A DNA stretch of 64,000 nt from an uncultured Clostridium sp. (GCA_900539375.1 UQBY01000001.1:62001-126000); one strand, 5' to 3'. Shown: positions 35,177 through 45,303, numbered from the stretch's first letter. Notes: generated by a model from the sequence alone, not told the origin. Made by a program: numbers and translations.

Positions 35177-36364
35177 ATGTCTATAATTGACTTAATAAAA
35201 ACGTCTTTATATAGCATTAAGGCACATAAATTAAGAGTATTTTTAACTATGATAGGAATAATAATTGGAATAAGCTCTACTGTAACTGTAAAGTCAATTG
35301 GTGATGGATTATCAGATTATGTAAGTAAATCTATGGAAAGTACAAACTCTAATAAATATCAAATAAATTTTGAGCCAGAAAATGAAGAGGGTTATTATAT
35401 GGACTGGTTTGAAGAATATGATATAAATGATGTGAAAAACATTAATGGAGTAAAGGATGTAGAGACTATATCTAATTCAGGAAGTTCTGAATTTCAGATG
35501 GCAAATGTTTCTTTTTTTAATAAAACAACTTTTGCCATATTAACTGCTAAAGTAGATAATTTAGATATTCAATGTGGAAGAAATCTTACTGAAAGTGATG
35601 AAGGAAAAAATAAAATAGTAATTAACGAAGAGGTTGCTTTAGGATTGTTTGATAAAGTGGAAGATTCTATAGGAAAGGGAATATCTTTTAATGGAGATAT
35701 TTATGAAGTTATAGGAGTAACTAAAAAGTCAACAAATTTAATGGATTATATATCATCTATGTATTGTTTTATTCCAAAGGAAAATTTAAAGTCAGCAAAT
35801 TCATCAGATTATATTTCATCAATAAATGTATATGTTGACCCTAAATTTGATAAAGATACAGTTTTAGATAAAGTTATTGAAACTTTAAAGAAAAATCATG
35901 TAAACCTAGCTGGAGAATATAAACTTCAAGATTCCTCAGAACAAATAGAAATTTTAACAACTATTATAGGTGCTATTACAACTTTTGTTTCTGCAATAAC
36001 TGGAATTGCTTTATTTGTTGGTGGAGTAGGAGTTATGAACATAATGTATGTTTCTGTAACTGAAAGAAAAAGAGAAATTGGTATAAGAAGGGCTATTGGT
36101 GCAAAGCCAAGAACAATACTTTTCCAGTTTTTATTTGAAGCAGTAATAGTAACTGGAGTTGGTGGAATTATAGGTATAGTTTTAGGTTATATTTTAGGAA
36201 GTTTAGTAAGTACATTTATTCCTATTGAAGGCTTTAAGGCTGTATTAACTGCAAAAACCCTTATAGGTTCAGCATCTATATCAGTTTTAGTTGGAGTTAT
36301 ATTTGGTATAATTCCTGCTAGAAATGCCTCAAAGATGGACCCTATAAAAGCTATTTATCAATAA
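35177..36364 (+). CDS. MacB-type ABC transporter permease
   Basis: 395 residues from ATG 35177, 7 bases after GGGAGG. FtsX/MacB architecture: helix 1 (~20-40), a large extracellular MacB_PCD domain (~45-270) and three C-terminal helices with the typical MNIMYVSVTERKREIGIRRAIGA motif. With the two preceding genes it forms a complete tripartite-like Gram-positive exporter; the substrate is unknown. Confidence 0.93.
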   Translation: MSIIDLIKTSLYSIKAHKLRVFLTMIGIIIGISSTVTVKSIGDGLSDYVSKSMESTNSNKYQINFEPENEEGYYMDWFEEYDINDVKNINGVKDVETISNSGSSEFQMANVSFFNKTTFAILTAKVDNLDIQCGRNLTESDEGKNKIVINEEVALGLFDKVEDSIGKGISFNGDIYEVIGVTKKSTNLMDYISSMYCFIPKENLKSANSSDYISSINVYVDPKFDKDTVLDKVIETLKKNHVNLAGEYKLQDSSEQIEILTTIIGAITTFVSAITGIALFVGGVGVMNIMYVSVTERKREIGIRRAIGAKPRTILFQFLFEAVIVTGVGGIIGIVLGYILGSLVSTFIPIEGFKAVLTAKTLIGSASISVLVGVIFGIIPARNASKMDPIKAIYQ

Positions 36365-36373
36365 AACTTATTT

Positions 36374-36426
36374 TAGGTTCATTATTTTTTAGCTACTATA
36401 AAACAGTTAAAAAAATAATGAACCTA
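36374..36426. terminator. Convergent terminator hairpin
   Basis: A perfect 17-bp inverted repeat (TAGGTTCATTATTTTTT and its complement) with a 19-base loop lies between the exporter permease and the converging thioesterase gene. Confidence 0.85.
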
Positions 36427-36445
36427 TATGTATTTAAATAATAAA

Positions 36446-36862
36446 TTATACCTCTCTATTTAAGGTAAAAAAGGTAAAGGAGCCTGTTTCTAGTATATTT
36501 CCATTATCATCAGATAATTCTATATTATATACAGAAATTTGTTTTCCTTGACGAACAACTTCTCCTATACAATATATGTAGTTAGTATTCATGGCAGGTT
36601 TTATATAATTCATATTTCCTGAAATAGTAGAAACATAATGTCCATAAGCACAAGCTGCATAACCTGCTGTAATATCAGCTAAAGAAAACAAACATCCTCC
36701 ATGAACAGAATTATAAAGGTTACAAATTTCTTTTGTAACTTTCATTTTTGCTTTTGCATAGCCACTAGAAATTTCAATAATTTCAATACCTAGCATTTTC
36801 ATATATAAATCATTATTTGCATTTTGAAGTAAGGTTTTATTTATAAGTGAAGTATCTTTCAT
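36446..36862 (-). CDS. PaaI-like hotdog-fold thioesterase
   Basis: 138 residues. The core NSVHGGCLFSLADITAGYAA, with the HGG turn and the acidic residue of the central helix, is typical of PaaI/YbgC-like acyl-CoA thioesterases; SGNMNYIKPA also matches. Likely hydrolyses an aryl- or acyl-CoA. The start has AAGGAG. Confidence 0.88.
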   Translation of the reverse strand: MKDTSLINKTLLQNANNDLYMKMLGIEIIEISSGYAKAKMKVTKEICNLYNSVHGGCLFSLADITAGYAACAYGHYVSTISGNMNYIKPAMNTNYIYCIGEVVRQGKQISVYNIELSDDNGNILETGSFTFFTLNREV

Positions 36863-36955
36863 ATGTAATTCTCCTTTTTTATATAAAAATTTTAATATGA
36901 TTTTACACTTTCAAAAAATAATTATATTATAATAAAAGGTTATAGTCAAAAAAAT

Positions 36956-37000
36956 AAAAAATATTGCCTAGAGTTTTGCTACACTAGACAATATTTTTTT
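36956..37000. terminator. Terminator after the AraC regulator gene
   Basis: Arms at 36956-36971 and 36984-37000 (AAAAATATTGCCTAG with one mismatch) are flanked by A and T runs on both sides. It ends the AraC transcript and insulates the thioesterase gene. Confidence 0.82.
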
Positions 37001-37002
37001 AT

Positions 37003-37719
37003 TTAGTTTTTAAAGGAATTTCTATAATCAAGAGGTGTTGCACCAGTAATTTTTTTAAATATTGTGCTAAAGTAACTTTGGTTTGAAAATCCTACTTCAA
37101 AAGCAATTTCTAAAAGAGAAAGGTTTGTCCCTTTTAATAGCTCCTTACTTTTTTCAACTTTAAAGTTATTTAAATATTGAATAAATGTAATGCCTGTCTC
37201 TTTTTTAAATAATCTACAAAAATAACATTTATTCATATTAAAGTCTTTACATATTGATGAAACACAAATTGGTTCAGAATAATTATTTTCAACATGCTTT
37301 ATAACCCTAGATATATTAGGAGAAAAAGCAGCAAGCTTGTTTGAAGAGTAATCTTTTATTATATTCATAAGTAAATCATAAAGGTATTTTAAACATTTTG
37401 TATCCATTAAAGGAACATTAGGATGTTTTGAAGAATTAACCTCCGTTTTATAAGGCCCTACTAAAAAGTATTGAATTGAATCCTCATTTTTTTGAGGAAT
37501 AATATAATAATTTATGCTATTTTCATAAGTCCAGGTTAAAGGAGCATCATTAAAGGGGATATTTGTAAGAATAGAATCTTCTACAAATTTTGAAAATATA
37601 GGTTCAAACTCATCTTTAAAACCTTCTTTATGTATAACTTCATAATTAGAATTTATTAATGTTATTGGAAATTCGCAACAATTATTAAAAATTTTTAAAA
37701 TATCATTTGTATAAAACAA
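37003..37719 (-). CDS. AraC-family transcription regulator
   Basis: 238 residues, TTG start 10 bases after AAGGAGG. Residues ~1-130 form a sensor domain I cannot name, with cysteines NNCCEFP. Residues ~140-238 hold two helix-turn-helix motifs, ending in the classic EIAFEVGFSNQSYFSTIFKKITGATPLDYR. The upstream Fur box suggests iron control, as for YbtA-type regulators of iron uptake. Its targets are not visible in the window. Confidence 0.9.
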   Translation of the reverse strand: MFYTNDILKIFNNCCEFPITLINSNYEVIHKEGFKDEFEPIFSKFVEDSILTNIPFNDAPLTWTYENSINYYIIPQKNEDSIQYFLVGPYKTEVNSSKHPNVPLMDTKCLKYLYDLLMNIIKDYSSNKLAAFSPNISRVIKHVENNYSEPICVSSICKDFNMNKCYFCRLFKKETGITFIQYLNNFKVEKSKELLKGTNLSLLEIAFEVGFSNQSYFSTIFKKITGATPLDYRNSFKN

Positions 37720-37744
37720 CTTGAAAATCCTCCTTATCTTGTAA

Positions 37745-37759
37745 TGATAATCAATATCA
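37745..37759. promoter_or_regulatory. Fur box upstream of the AraC gene
   Basis: TGATAATCAATATCA matches the 7-1-7 Fur consensus except at one position, 25 bases before the TTG start (on the - strand). Confidence 0.75.
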
Positions 37760-37892
37760 TATAAATATTATCACTCTATTTTAAGAAAAAGTCAATTTAT
37801 TTTAAAAAAGTACAAAAAAATTAAATATATTAAATTCATATAAAATTATATAAAAATAATATATTTAATCTATTTAAGTATTTAAAAATTTT

Positions 37893-38738
37893 TTATTTGC
37901 TTTTGCTTGTGTTCATATTAAGGCTTGCAGTAGTAGTACCTCCATAAAGAGTTGCTGTACTTATTGTATTATAAATTTTTATTGTTGGAGCAAGCCATAC
38001 ACTTCCAGTACCTCTATAAACATTAACAAGACCTTCTCCACTTACAGCAGAACCTATTAATGTTTTAGCAGAACGTTCAACAGTAAAGCTTATGTTTCCA
38101 CTTCTAAGAACAGCAAAGTTACCATCTACTTTAAGAGTTTCATTATTTAATTCAATAACATCAATTTCACATACAGGAACAGCACATTCTAAAACAACAA
38201 TACCTTTTCCTGAAAGTGATATTTGAAATATACCCTCTCCACCTAAAAGAGCAGAGGAAACATTTTTTTGCATAATAGGTTTAACAGTTACTCCCCCTTG
38301 AGCACAGTAAAACATTCCCTTATCAACAATTATTTCTTCATCATCTAATTCTAATACAAGAAAGTGATTAAAAGAAGGCTCTAAAACTACCATTCCAGTA
38401 CCCTTATATTTAGGTTGGGAAACAGATTCTCCTGTTGTCATACTTGAGAAAACTCTTCCTAAAACATTTCCAGCAGTTACTCCAGATACCATTTCAATAT
38501 TTCCTTTAAAATAACTCATAGCACCAGGTTCAATTTCTACAGAATCGTTTTCAAGATAGATAGCAATTTGTCTAGCTCTTATATTTTGTTTTTCCATAAA
38601 ATACATTTGTTGAGCTCCCATAATGCTTGGACTTCCTTTAAGTTTAAGATATTCTAAAACCTCAACCCTCATTCCTTTATTTTCTGCACTATCTATAACT
38701 TTTATATTATCTCTAGTTCCAATTGCACTACATTCCAA
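37893..38738 (-). CDS. AIM24 family protein
   Basis: 281 residues if started at TTG 38738, 8 bases from AAAGGAG; a GTG at 38747 is in frame but inside that site. It is built of glycine-rich beta repeats (GTGMVVLEPSFNHFLVLELDDEEIIVD, LLGGEGIFQISLSGKGIVVLE, VSGEGLVNVYRGTGSVWLAP), typical of the AIM24/TIGR00266 double-barrel fold. Function in bacteria is unknown. It is monocistronic. Confidence 0.88.
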   Translation of the reverse strand: MECSAIGTRDNIKVIDSAENKGMRVEVLEYLKLKGSPSIMGAQQMYFMEKQNIRARQIAIYLENDSVEIEPGAMSYFKGNIEMVSGVTAGNVLGRVFSSMTTGESVSQPKYKGTGMVVLEPSFNHFLVLELDDEEIIVDKGMFYCAQGGVTVKPIMQKNVSSALLGGEGIFQISLSGKGIVVLECAVPVCEIDVIELNNETLKVDGNFAVLRSGNISFTVERSAKTLIGSAVSGEGLVNVYRGTGSVWLAPTIKIYNTISTATLYGGTTTASLNMNTSKSK

Positions 38739-38869
38739 AAGTAACACTCCTTTGTTTATATAAATTATCTTATAAACATAAATTTACCATATTTAAAACA
38801 CTTAAGCAATAAAATTATCTTTATGATATAATTTTTATAAATAAAAAAGAAAGGTAGTTGACTTAATAA

Positions 38870-41026
38870 ATGGGAAAAGCTTTAGTACTTGCAGAAAAAC
38901 CATCTGTAGGAAAGGAACTTGCAAAGGTTCTTAAATGTAATGAAAATAAGGGAGCATATATTGAAGGAAATAAATATATAGTAACTTGGGCCATGGGACA
39001 TTTAGTAGGACTTATGGATCCAGAAGGTTATGATGAAAAATATAAAAAGTGGAGCATGGAAACACTTCCAATGTTACCAAATCATATGAGACTTACAGTG
39101 TTAAATAAAACAAAAAAACAATATAATGAGGTAAAAAAACAATTATTAAGAAATGATGTAAGTGAAATAATAATTGCTACAGATTCAGGTCGTGAAGGAG
39201 AATTGGTGGCTCGTTGGATTTTAGAAAAGGCAAAGGTAAAAAAGCCTCTTAAAAGGTTATGGATTTCATCTCAAACTAAAAAAGCAATTTTAGATGGATT
39301 TAAAAATCTTAAAGATGGGAAAGAATATGAAAATCTTTATAAAGCAGCTGTATGCAGAGCAGAGGCTGATTGGCTTGTAGGGCTTAATGTAACTCGTGCT
39401 TTAACTTGTAAATACAATGCTCAATTAAGTGCAGGAAGAGTACAATCTCCAACTCTTTTTATGATAGTAAATAGGGAAGAGGAAATAAAAAATTTTAAAC
39501 CAGAAAATTATTGGTGCTTAAATGCAAAGGGAAAGGGCTTTACTTTAAATTGGATAGATAATAAAACCTTTAAAGAAGAAATAGCAGATTCTATTATAAA
39601 TAAGTGTAGGGGAAAAGATGGGGAAGTTATAGAAGTTAAAAAGGCAACTAAAAAGAAATATTCTCCTGCCTTATATGATTTAACAGAGCTTCAAAGAGAT
39701 GCAAATAAAATTTTTGGATATTCAGCTAAAGAAACTTTAAATTTAATGCAAAGGTTATATGAAAATCATAAAATTTTAACCTATCCAAGAACAGATTCAA
39801 GATATGTAACTTCAGATATTGTAGAAACAATACCTGAAAGATTAAAGGCAGTAGCTTTTGGAGAATATAGAGCAGTAGCTGAGCAATTGTTAAAATTAGG
39901 AGTAAAGGCTAATAAAAACTATGTTGATAATTCAAAGGTTAGTGACCACCATGCTATAATTCCAACAGAAGAAAAAGGAAATTTAGCTAATTTAAATAGA
40001 GAGGAAAAAAATATTTATGACCTTGTAGTTAAAAGATTTTTAAGTGTATTAATGCCAAATTATGAATATGAACAAACAACAATAGTTGTAGATATTGCTA
40101 AAGAAATTTTTATAGCTAAAGGAAATATAACTAAAAATAAGGGATGGAAAAGGTTATATGATAATTTAAAAGATGAGGAAGAAGAAAATCAAGAACTTCC
40201 AAACCTTAAAAAAGGAGATAAAGTAACAATAGTTTCAGTTAATAAAGTTAAAAAGGAAACTACACCACCATCAAGATTTAATGAAGCTACTCTTTTATCA
40301 GCTATGGAAAATCCTCATAAATATATAAATGTAGGAAAGGATGCTGCAAAAACCTTAGGAGAAACTGGTGGTCTTGGAACAGTTGCAACTAGAGCTGATA
40401 TTATTGAAAAATTATTTAATTCCTTTGTAATAGAGAAAAAGGGAAAGGATATTTATCCAACCTCAAAGGGAAAACAACTTATAGATTTAGTACCAAAGGA
40501 TTTAAAATCACCACTTTTAACAGCTAAATGGGAGAAAGAGTTAGAGGATATAGCAAAAGGAAAAAGTAATGATATTAAGTTTATTAAAGGCATGAGAGAA
40601 TATGCAACAAATTTAGTTGAAGATGTTAAAGGTGGCACAGAAAAATTTCATCATGATAATCAAACAGGAAAGAAATGTCCTAACTGTGGAAAATACCTTT
40701 TAGAAGTAAAAAGTAAAAATGGAAGACTTCTTGTATGTCAAGATAGAGAATGTGGCTATAGAGAAAACTTAGCAAGACTTACAAATGCAAGATGCCCAGA
40801 GTGTCATAAAAAATTAGAACTTAGAGGGCAAGGAGAAGGGAAAATTTATGTATGTGTAGGAGAAAACTGTAACTTTAGAGAAAAAGAAAGTGTCTTTAAG
40901 AAAAGATTTGATAAATCCTCTAAGGTTAATAAAAAAGAAGTTAATAATATAATGAAAAAGATGCAAAAAGAAGCAGAGGATTTTAATGAAAATCCATTTG
41001 CAAAGCTATTTGGGAAAATAGAATAA
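38870..41026 (+). CDS. topB: DNA topoisomerase III
   Basis: 718 residues, full type IA enzyme. The Toprim domain is at the N-terminus (LAEKPSVGKELAK, DSGREGE), the catalytic tyrosine ~305 lies in LTYPRTDSRYV, and LSAGRVQSPTL and GLGTVATRADIIEKL motifs follow. Two C-terminal zinc ribbons (CPNCGK ... CQDRECGY, CPECHKK ... CVGENCNF) are present. It decatenates and relaxes DNA. The 179 bases downstream contain no gene. Confidence 0.95.
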   Translation: MGKALVLAEKPSVGKELAKVLKCNENKGAYIEGNKYIVTWAMGHLVGLMDPEGYDEKYKKWSMETLPMLPNHMRLTVLNKTKKQYNEVKKQLLRNDVSEIIIATDSGREGELVARWILEKAKVKKPLKRLWISSQTKKAILDGFKNLKDGKEYENLYKAAVCRAEADWLVGLNVTRALTCKYNAQLSAGRVQSPTLFMIVNREEEIKNFKPENYWCLNAKGKGFTLNWIDNKTFKEEIADSIINKCRGKDGEVIEVKKATKKKYSPALYDLTELQRDANKIFGYSAKETLNLMQRLYENHKILTYPRTDSRYVTSDIVETIPERLKAVAFGEYRAVAEQLLKLGVKANKNYVDNSKVSDHHAIIPTEEKGNLANLNREEKNIYDLVVKRFLSVLMPNYEYEQTTIVVDIAKEIFIAKGNITKNKGWKRLYDNLKDEEEENQELPNLKKGDKVTIVSVNKVKKETTPPSRFNEATLLSAMENPHKYINVGKDAAKTLGETGGLGTVATRADIIEKLFNSFVIEKKGKDIYPTSKGKQLIDLVPKDLKSPLLTAKWEKELEDIAKGKSNDIKFIKGMREYATNLVEDVKGGTEKFHHDNQTGKKCPNCGKYLLEVKSKNGRLLVCQDRECGYRENLARLTNARCPECHKKLELRGQGEGKIYVCVGENCNFREKESVFKKRFDKSSKVNKKEVNNIMKKMQKEAEDFNENPFAKLFGKIE

Positions 41027-41205
41027 TTATTTTTTAAACATCCTTATGATTTAATATGTAAGAAAAATAAATAATAATTATTTTCTTCTAAAAATGAAAA
41101 GTCTATAAAATTTTTCATATAAAGTATTGACTTTGAGTTGACTTTAAGTGTTAATATTTACTTATAAAACTAGTATTTATTATAGCATTAGGAGGAATAA
41201 TTAAA

Positions 41206-42336
41206 ATGATTTTATGGCTTTTATTAATGATAATAATACTTTGTATATTATTATCTGGTATAGTTATGTTTTTCCCATTTAATCTTAAAGGAAAGAGTAA
41301 AAAGTATTCAGCTATTACAATTAGCATTTATGCTTTATTTCAAATAATACTTTTAGGAAACATGATAGGTTCTACTATGTTTTTTAAAGAAATTTCAAAT
41401 GTATATATTCAAAATATAATGCTTTTCTTTGCAGCTATTTACTTTATTGTTATAACCTATGGTTCTCTTCTTCTTTTAATAAGAAAATTTTTGGTATTTT
41501 TATTAAAGAAGACAAAAAAGAAAAAGACTTTAGAAGTAATAAATAGCAAAAAAATAGTAGGATGTATATTAATTTTAATGAGTGTAGTAGGAATTTTAGG
41601 ATATACTAATGCTAATAAAATAAATGTTAAAACCTATGAAATATCTTCTGAAAAAGAATTAGATAAAGAAAATTATGATATAGTAATGATTACAGATACC
41701 CACATGGGAACAGGTGCTAATAAAAAAATAGTTGATGATATTGTTAAAAAGACTAATAAAATTGAACCTGATTTTATATTTTTGACAGGAGATATAATAG
41801 ATGAAAATACCTCTGATGAAAATGTAAATTACATATTAGATGCATTTTCAAAAATGAAAAGTAAGTATGGTATATATGCAGTACTTGGAAACCATGAAAT
41901 ATATAGAGGTGGAGATGAAGGAAAGTTATTTAAAGAACATGGAATAAATATACTACAAGATGAAATAGTTTCAGTTAGTGGAATGACAATAGTTGGAAGA
42001 AAAGACTATTATACAGAAAGGAAAGAATTTAGAGAAATTGTTTCTACAAATGAAATAAATTTTTCAGAACCTGTTGTAGTTCTTACTCATGAACCTTTAG
42101 AATATAAATCTATATCTAAATATAATGTGGATTTAGTTTTAAGTGGACATACCCATGGAGAACAATTCCCAGGTACATATATATTTGTTAAAATGGCAAA
42201 TGATATGGTATATGGTTTAGGAAAATTTAATAATATGAATGCTATAGTAAGTTCAGGTGCTGGAGAATGGGGATTTCATTATACCTTTCCATCAAAAAAT
42301 GAAATCTTACATATAAAAATTAATGGAAAAAAATAA
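41206..42336 (+). CDS. Membrane-anchored metallophosphoesterase (YkuE-like)
   Basis: 376 residues. Four N-terminal membrane helices (~1-145), then a calcineurin-like phosphoesterase domain with all metal motifs: ITDTHMG, LTGDIID, LGNHEIY, LTHEP and SGHTHGEQ. Likely hydrolyses a lipid or nucleotide phosphate (UDP-diacylglucosamine hydrolases and wall enzymes share the fold). GGAGGA precedes the start. Confidence 0.9.
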   Translation: MILWLLLMIIILCILLSGIVMFFPFNLKGKSKKYSAITISIYALFQIILLGNMIGSTMFFKEISNVYIQNIMLFFAAIYFIVITYGSLLLLIRKFLVFLLKKTKKKKTLEVINSKKIVGCILILMSVVGILGYTNANKINVKTYEISSEKELDKENYDIVMITDTHMGTGANKKIVDDIVKKTNKIEPDFIFLTGDIIDENTSDENVNYILDAFSKMKSKYGIYAVLGNHEIYRGGDEGKLFKEHGINILQDEIVSVSGMTIVGRKDYYTERKEFREIVSTNEINFSEPVVVLTHEPLEYKSISKYNVDLVLSGHTHGEQFPGTYIFVKMANDMVYGLGKFNNMNAIVSSGAGEWGFHYTFPSKNEILHIKINGKK

Positions 42337-42346
42337 ATATAAAATT

Positions 42347-42389
42347 AAAGAAGTTATAGTGTTTATTAGGCACTATAGCTTCTTTTTTT
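42347..42389 (+). terminator. Terminator after the metallophosphoesterase gene
   Basis: A 15-bp stem AAAGAAGTTATAGTG/CACTATAGCTTCTTT with one wobble pair and a 9-base loop is followed by seven T. Confidence 0.9.
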
Positions 42390-42531
42390 ATAATATATTA
42401 TTCTAGTTAAATATGAAAGAAGAGAACATTTGGTTACAAAAAATTAACTTTCTTGCCTTTATAAATTAATGAGTTTATAATAATCTTTGTTTATTAAAGC
42501 TTATTAAGTTCAAGAAATAAATAAGATTAAC

Positions 42532-42563
42532 TTAAGAATTTCTTAATATTTTATAGGTATAAT
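42532..42563 (+). promoter_or_regulatory. dlt promoter region with palindromic operator candidate
   Basis: A consensus -10 TATAAT (42558-42563) lies ~40 bases before dltA with no good -35 element. In the place of the -35 there is a perfect 7-1-7 palindrome TTAAGAATTTCTTAA (42532-42546), which suggests an activator- or alternative-factor-dependent promoter. The remaining bases from 42390 to 42531 are AT-rich with no gene. Confidence 0.5.
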
Positions 42564-42603
42564 TAAAAATGTAATGTAACTTATGAAAGGAAGAGTGCTA
42601 GTT

Positions 42604-44121
42604 TTGGATATATTAGAAGAAATAAAAAAATATGCAGAAAGTGATAAAGAATTAGTGGCAGTAAAATCTTTAGATGAAAGTATTACTTATAAAGAACTTC
42701 ATGAATTTTCAGATAAGCTTGCATATTATTTAGAAGAAAATTATAAGGATAATAAATCACCTATAGTTGTATATGGTCATAAAAGTCCATTTATGATTGT
42801 ATGTTTTTTAGCTTGTGTTAAGTCAAAAAGAGCATATTGTCCTATAGATATTTCTATGCCTTTAGCTAGAGTGAAGACAATAATAGATATGGTAAATCCA
42901 CCTGTTATTTTAGCAGTTGAAGAACTTAGTAATGAGTTTGGAAAAATTTTAGAGTTATCTAAAATAAAAAATATAATAAAAGAAACAGATAAAAAAATAA
43001 ATCCTAATAATTATGTTAAAGATAATGATATATTTTATATTATTTTTACATCTGGAAGTACAGGAAAGCCTAAAGGAGTTCAAATAACAAAGGAAAATTT
43101 AAACAATTATTTAAATTGGTCAGTAAATCTTGGGTCAAAAGCAGAGGAAAAAAGAAATAAAAGATTTTTAAATCAAGCACCATTTTCTTTTGATTTATCT
43201 GTAATGGATTTATATACTTCCTTAGCAACAGGAGGAACTTTATATACTATGAGCAAAGCTATACAAAATGATTATAGTAAACTTATGGAATTTTTAATAG
43301 AAACAAATCCTAATATATGGGTTTCTACACCATCTTTTGCAGATGTTTGTCTTTTAGATAAAAAGTTTAATGGTGAGAATATTCCTTCTTTAAAATTATT
43401 TTTATTTTGTGGAGAAACATTACCAAAAAATACAGCAAAAAATCTTATGGAAAGATTTAAAAATGCAAAGGTGATAAATACCTATGGACCAACAGAATCA
43501 ACAGTTGCAGTTACTGATATTCTTGTAACAGAAGAACTTTTAAAAGAGGAAGGAGCTCTTCCTGTTGGAAAAGCAAAGGAAGGCTCTTTTATAGAGATAT
43601 GGGATGAAAATGGAAATATTTTAAAGGAAAATGAAAAGGGAGAAATAATTATAATTGGAAATACAGTAAGTGCTGGATATTTTAATTCTCCTGAAATAAC
43701 TAAAAAGTCCTTCTTTACCTTAGAAAGAGATGGGAAAAAATACAAAGGATATCATACAGGAGATTCTGGATATATAAAATCAGGACAACTTTATTACTGT
43801 GGAAGAATGGATCTTCAAATAAAGCTTCATGGATATAGAATAGAAATTGAAGATATTGAAAACAATATTTTAAAACTTCCTGAAATAACAAGTACAGTTG
43901 TTATTCCAAATGTTAAAGATGGAAAGGTAAAAAGTCTTACAGCCTTTGTTTCAACAGAGGAGCATTTAGAAAATACTCTTTCAAATTCTAAAATGATAAA
44001 AACAAAACTAAAAGAACATATACCAGATTATATGGTTCCTAAAAAAATTGTTTTTATAGATAAAATTCCAATGACTGCAAATGGAAAGGCAGATAGAAAG
44101 TTCTTAGGGGGACTTCTTTAG
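42604..44121 (+). CDS. dltA: D-alanine--D-alanyl carrier protein ligase DltA
   Basis: 505 residues from TTG 42604, 8 bases after AAAGGAAGAG; an ATG at 42583 has no ribosome site. Adenylation-domain motifs: FTSGSTGKPKGV (~145), NTYGPTESTVAV, YHTGDSGY, GRMDLQIKLHGYRIE and the terminal lysine in PMTANGKADRKFL. It activates D-alanine and loads DltC for D-alanylation of teichoic acids. Confidence 0.95.
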   Translation: MDILEEIKKYAESDKELVAVKSLDESITYKELHEFSDKLAYYLEENYKDNKSPIVVYGHKSPFMIVCFLACVKSKRAYCPIDISMPLARVKTIIDMVNPPVILAVEELSNEFGKILELSKIKNIIKETDKKINPNNYVKDNDIFYIIFTSGSTGKPKGVQITKENLNNYLNWSVNLGSKAEEKRNKRFLNQAPFSFDLSVMDLYTSLATGGTLYTMSKAIQNDYSKLMEFLIETNPNIWVSTPSFADVCLLDKKFNGENIPSLKLFLFCGETLPKNTAKNLMERFKNAKVINTYGPTESTVAVTDILVTEELLKEEGALPVGKAKEGSFIEIWDENGNILKENEKGEIIIIGNTVSAGYFNSPEITKKSFFTLERDGKKYKGYHTGDSGYIKSGQLYYCGRMDLQIKLHGYRIEIEDIENNILKLPEITSTVVIPNVKDGKVKSLTAFVSTEEHLENTLSNSKMIKTKLKEHIPDYMVPKKIVFIDKIPMTANGKADRKFLGGLL

Positions 44122-45285
44122 ATGAGTTTTTTTGGAGATTTACAATTTTTCATATGCCTTATAATATTATTAATTCCAGCTATATTTTTAGGAGTAATGG
44201 AAAAATCCCTTAAAGGTTATAGATTATTATCTTCCTTAATATTTATTTTTTTAGTTATAGGAAGTGATAAAAAACAACTTTTATTTTGGGGAATATTTTT
44301 CTTAATTGAATTTTTAACAGTTAGCATTTATTTAAAGCTTAGAAAAAAATATGGCAGAAATAATAATATATATACTTTATTTTTAGTTATTTCTATTATT
44401 CCGTTAGTGTTATGTAAACTTTTTGGAATATTACCATTTCACTTGTTTCAAATTTTAGGAATTTCCTATGTAACTTTTAGAACAGCACAAATTATAATAG
44501 AAATTTTTGATGGAGTTATAAATGAAATAAACTTTTTAGAGTTTACTGGATTTTTAATATTTTTTCCTAGTATAAGTAGTGGACCTATTGATAGAAGTAG
44601 AAGGTTTTCTGAAGATTGGAATAAAGTTTATAAAAGAAATGAATATCTTAATTTACTTGGAGATGGTATTGAAAAAATATTAATAGGAATACTATATAAA
44701 TTTGTACTAGCTGCAATTTTTTATAAAATTGAAGAAAGCTTTATAGAAAGTTATAGCTTTTTATCAATGTTATTTTATGGATATAGCTATGGATTTTATA
44801 TGTTTTTTGATTTTGCAGGATATAGTCTTATGGCAATAGGGACAAGCTATATATTAGGTATAAAAACCCCAGAAAATTTTAATAAACCATTTATAAGTAA
44901 AGATATAAAAGAGTTTTGGGATAGATGGCATATAACATTATCCCATTGGTTTAGAGATTTTGTTTTTTCTCGTTTTGTAATGAAATGTATAAAGAAAAAA
45001 TGGTTTTCTACAAAACTTCAAAGAGCATCTGTAGGTTTTATAGTAAATATGCTTATAATGGGAGTATGGCATGGAATAACACCTTATTATATACTTTATG
45101 GATTATATCATGGCATTTTATTAGCAGTAACAGAAACCTACCAAAAGAAATCAAAGTTTTATAAGAAAAATAAAAAGAAAAAATGGTATCAAGTGTTATC
45201 TTGGTTCATTACAATAAATCTTGTAATGTTTGGATTCTTAATCTTCTCTGGAAGATTTACAGAATATATAAGTAAATTATTATAA
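44122..45285 (+). CDS. dltB: DltB, membrane O-acyltransferase (MBOAT)
   Basis: 387 residues with about eleven hydrophobic segments. The MBOAT core is EFWDRWHITLSHWFRDFVF and the catalytic histidine lies in MGVWHGITPYYILYGLYHG; FFPSISSGPIDR is also diagnostic. It passes D-alanine from DltC across the membrane. Its ATG immediately follows the dltA stop. Confidence 0.95.
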   Translation: MSFFGDLQFFICLIILLIPAIFLGVMEKSLKGYRLLSSLIFIFLVIGSDKKQLLFWGIFFLIEFLTVSIYLKLRKKYGRNNNIYTLFLVISIIPLVLCKLFGILPFHLFQILGISYVTFRTAQIIIEIFDGVINEINFLEFTGFLIFFPSISSGPIDRSRRFSEDWNKVYKRNEYLNLLGDGIEKILIGILYKFVLAAIFYKIEESFIESYSFLSMLFYGYSYGFYMFFDFAGYSLMAIGTSYILGIKTPENFNKPFISKDIKEFWDRWHITLSHWFRDFVFSRFVMKCIKKKWFSTKLQRASVGFIVNMLIMGVWHGITPYYILYGLYHGILLAVTETYQKKSKFYKKNKKKKWYQVLSWFITINLVMFGFLIFSGRFTEYISKLL

Positions 45286-45303
45286 TTATGGAGGGAAAAA
45301 TAA

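Noticed and set aside
42583..42603. ATG at 42583 as the dltA start
   Set aside because: It lacks a ribosome site; the AAAGGAAGAG just downstream is spaced for TTG 42604 instead.
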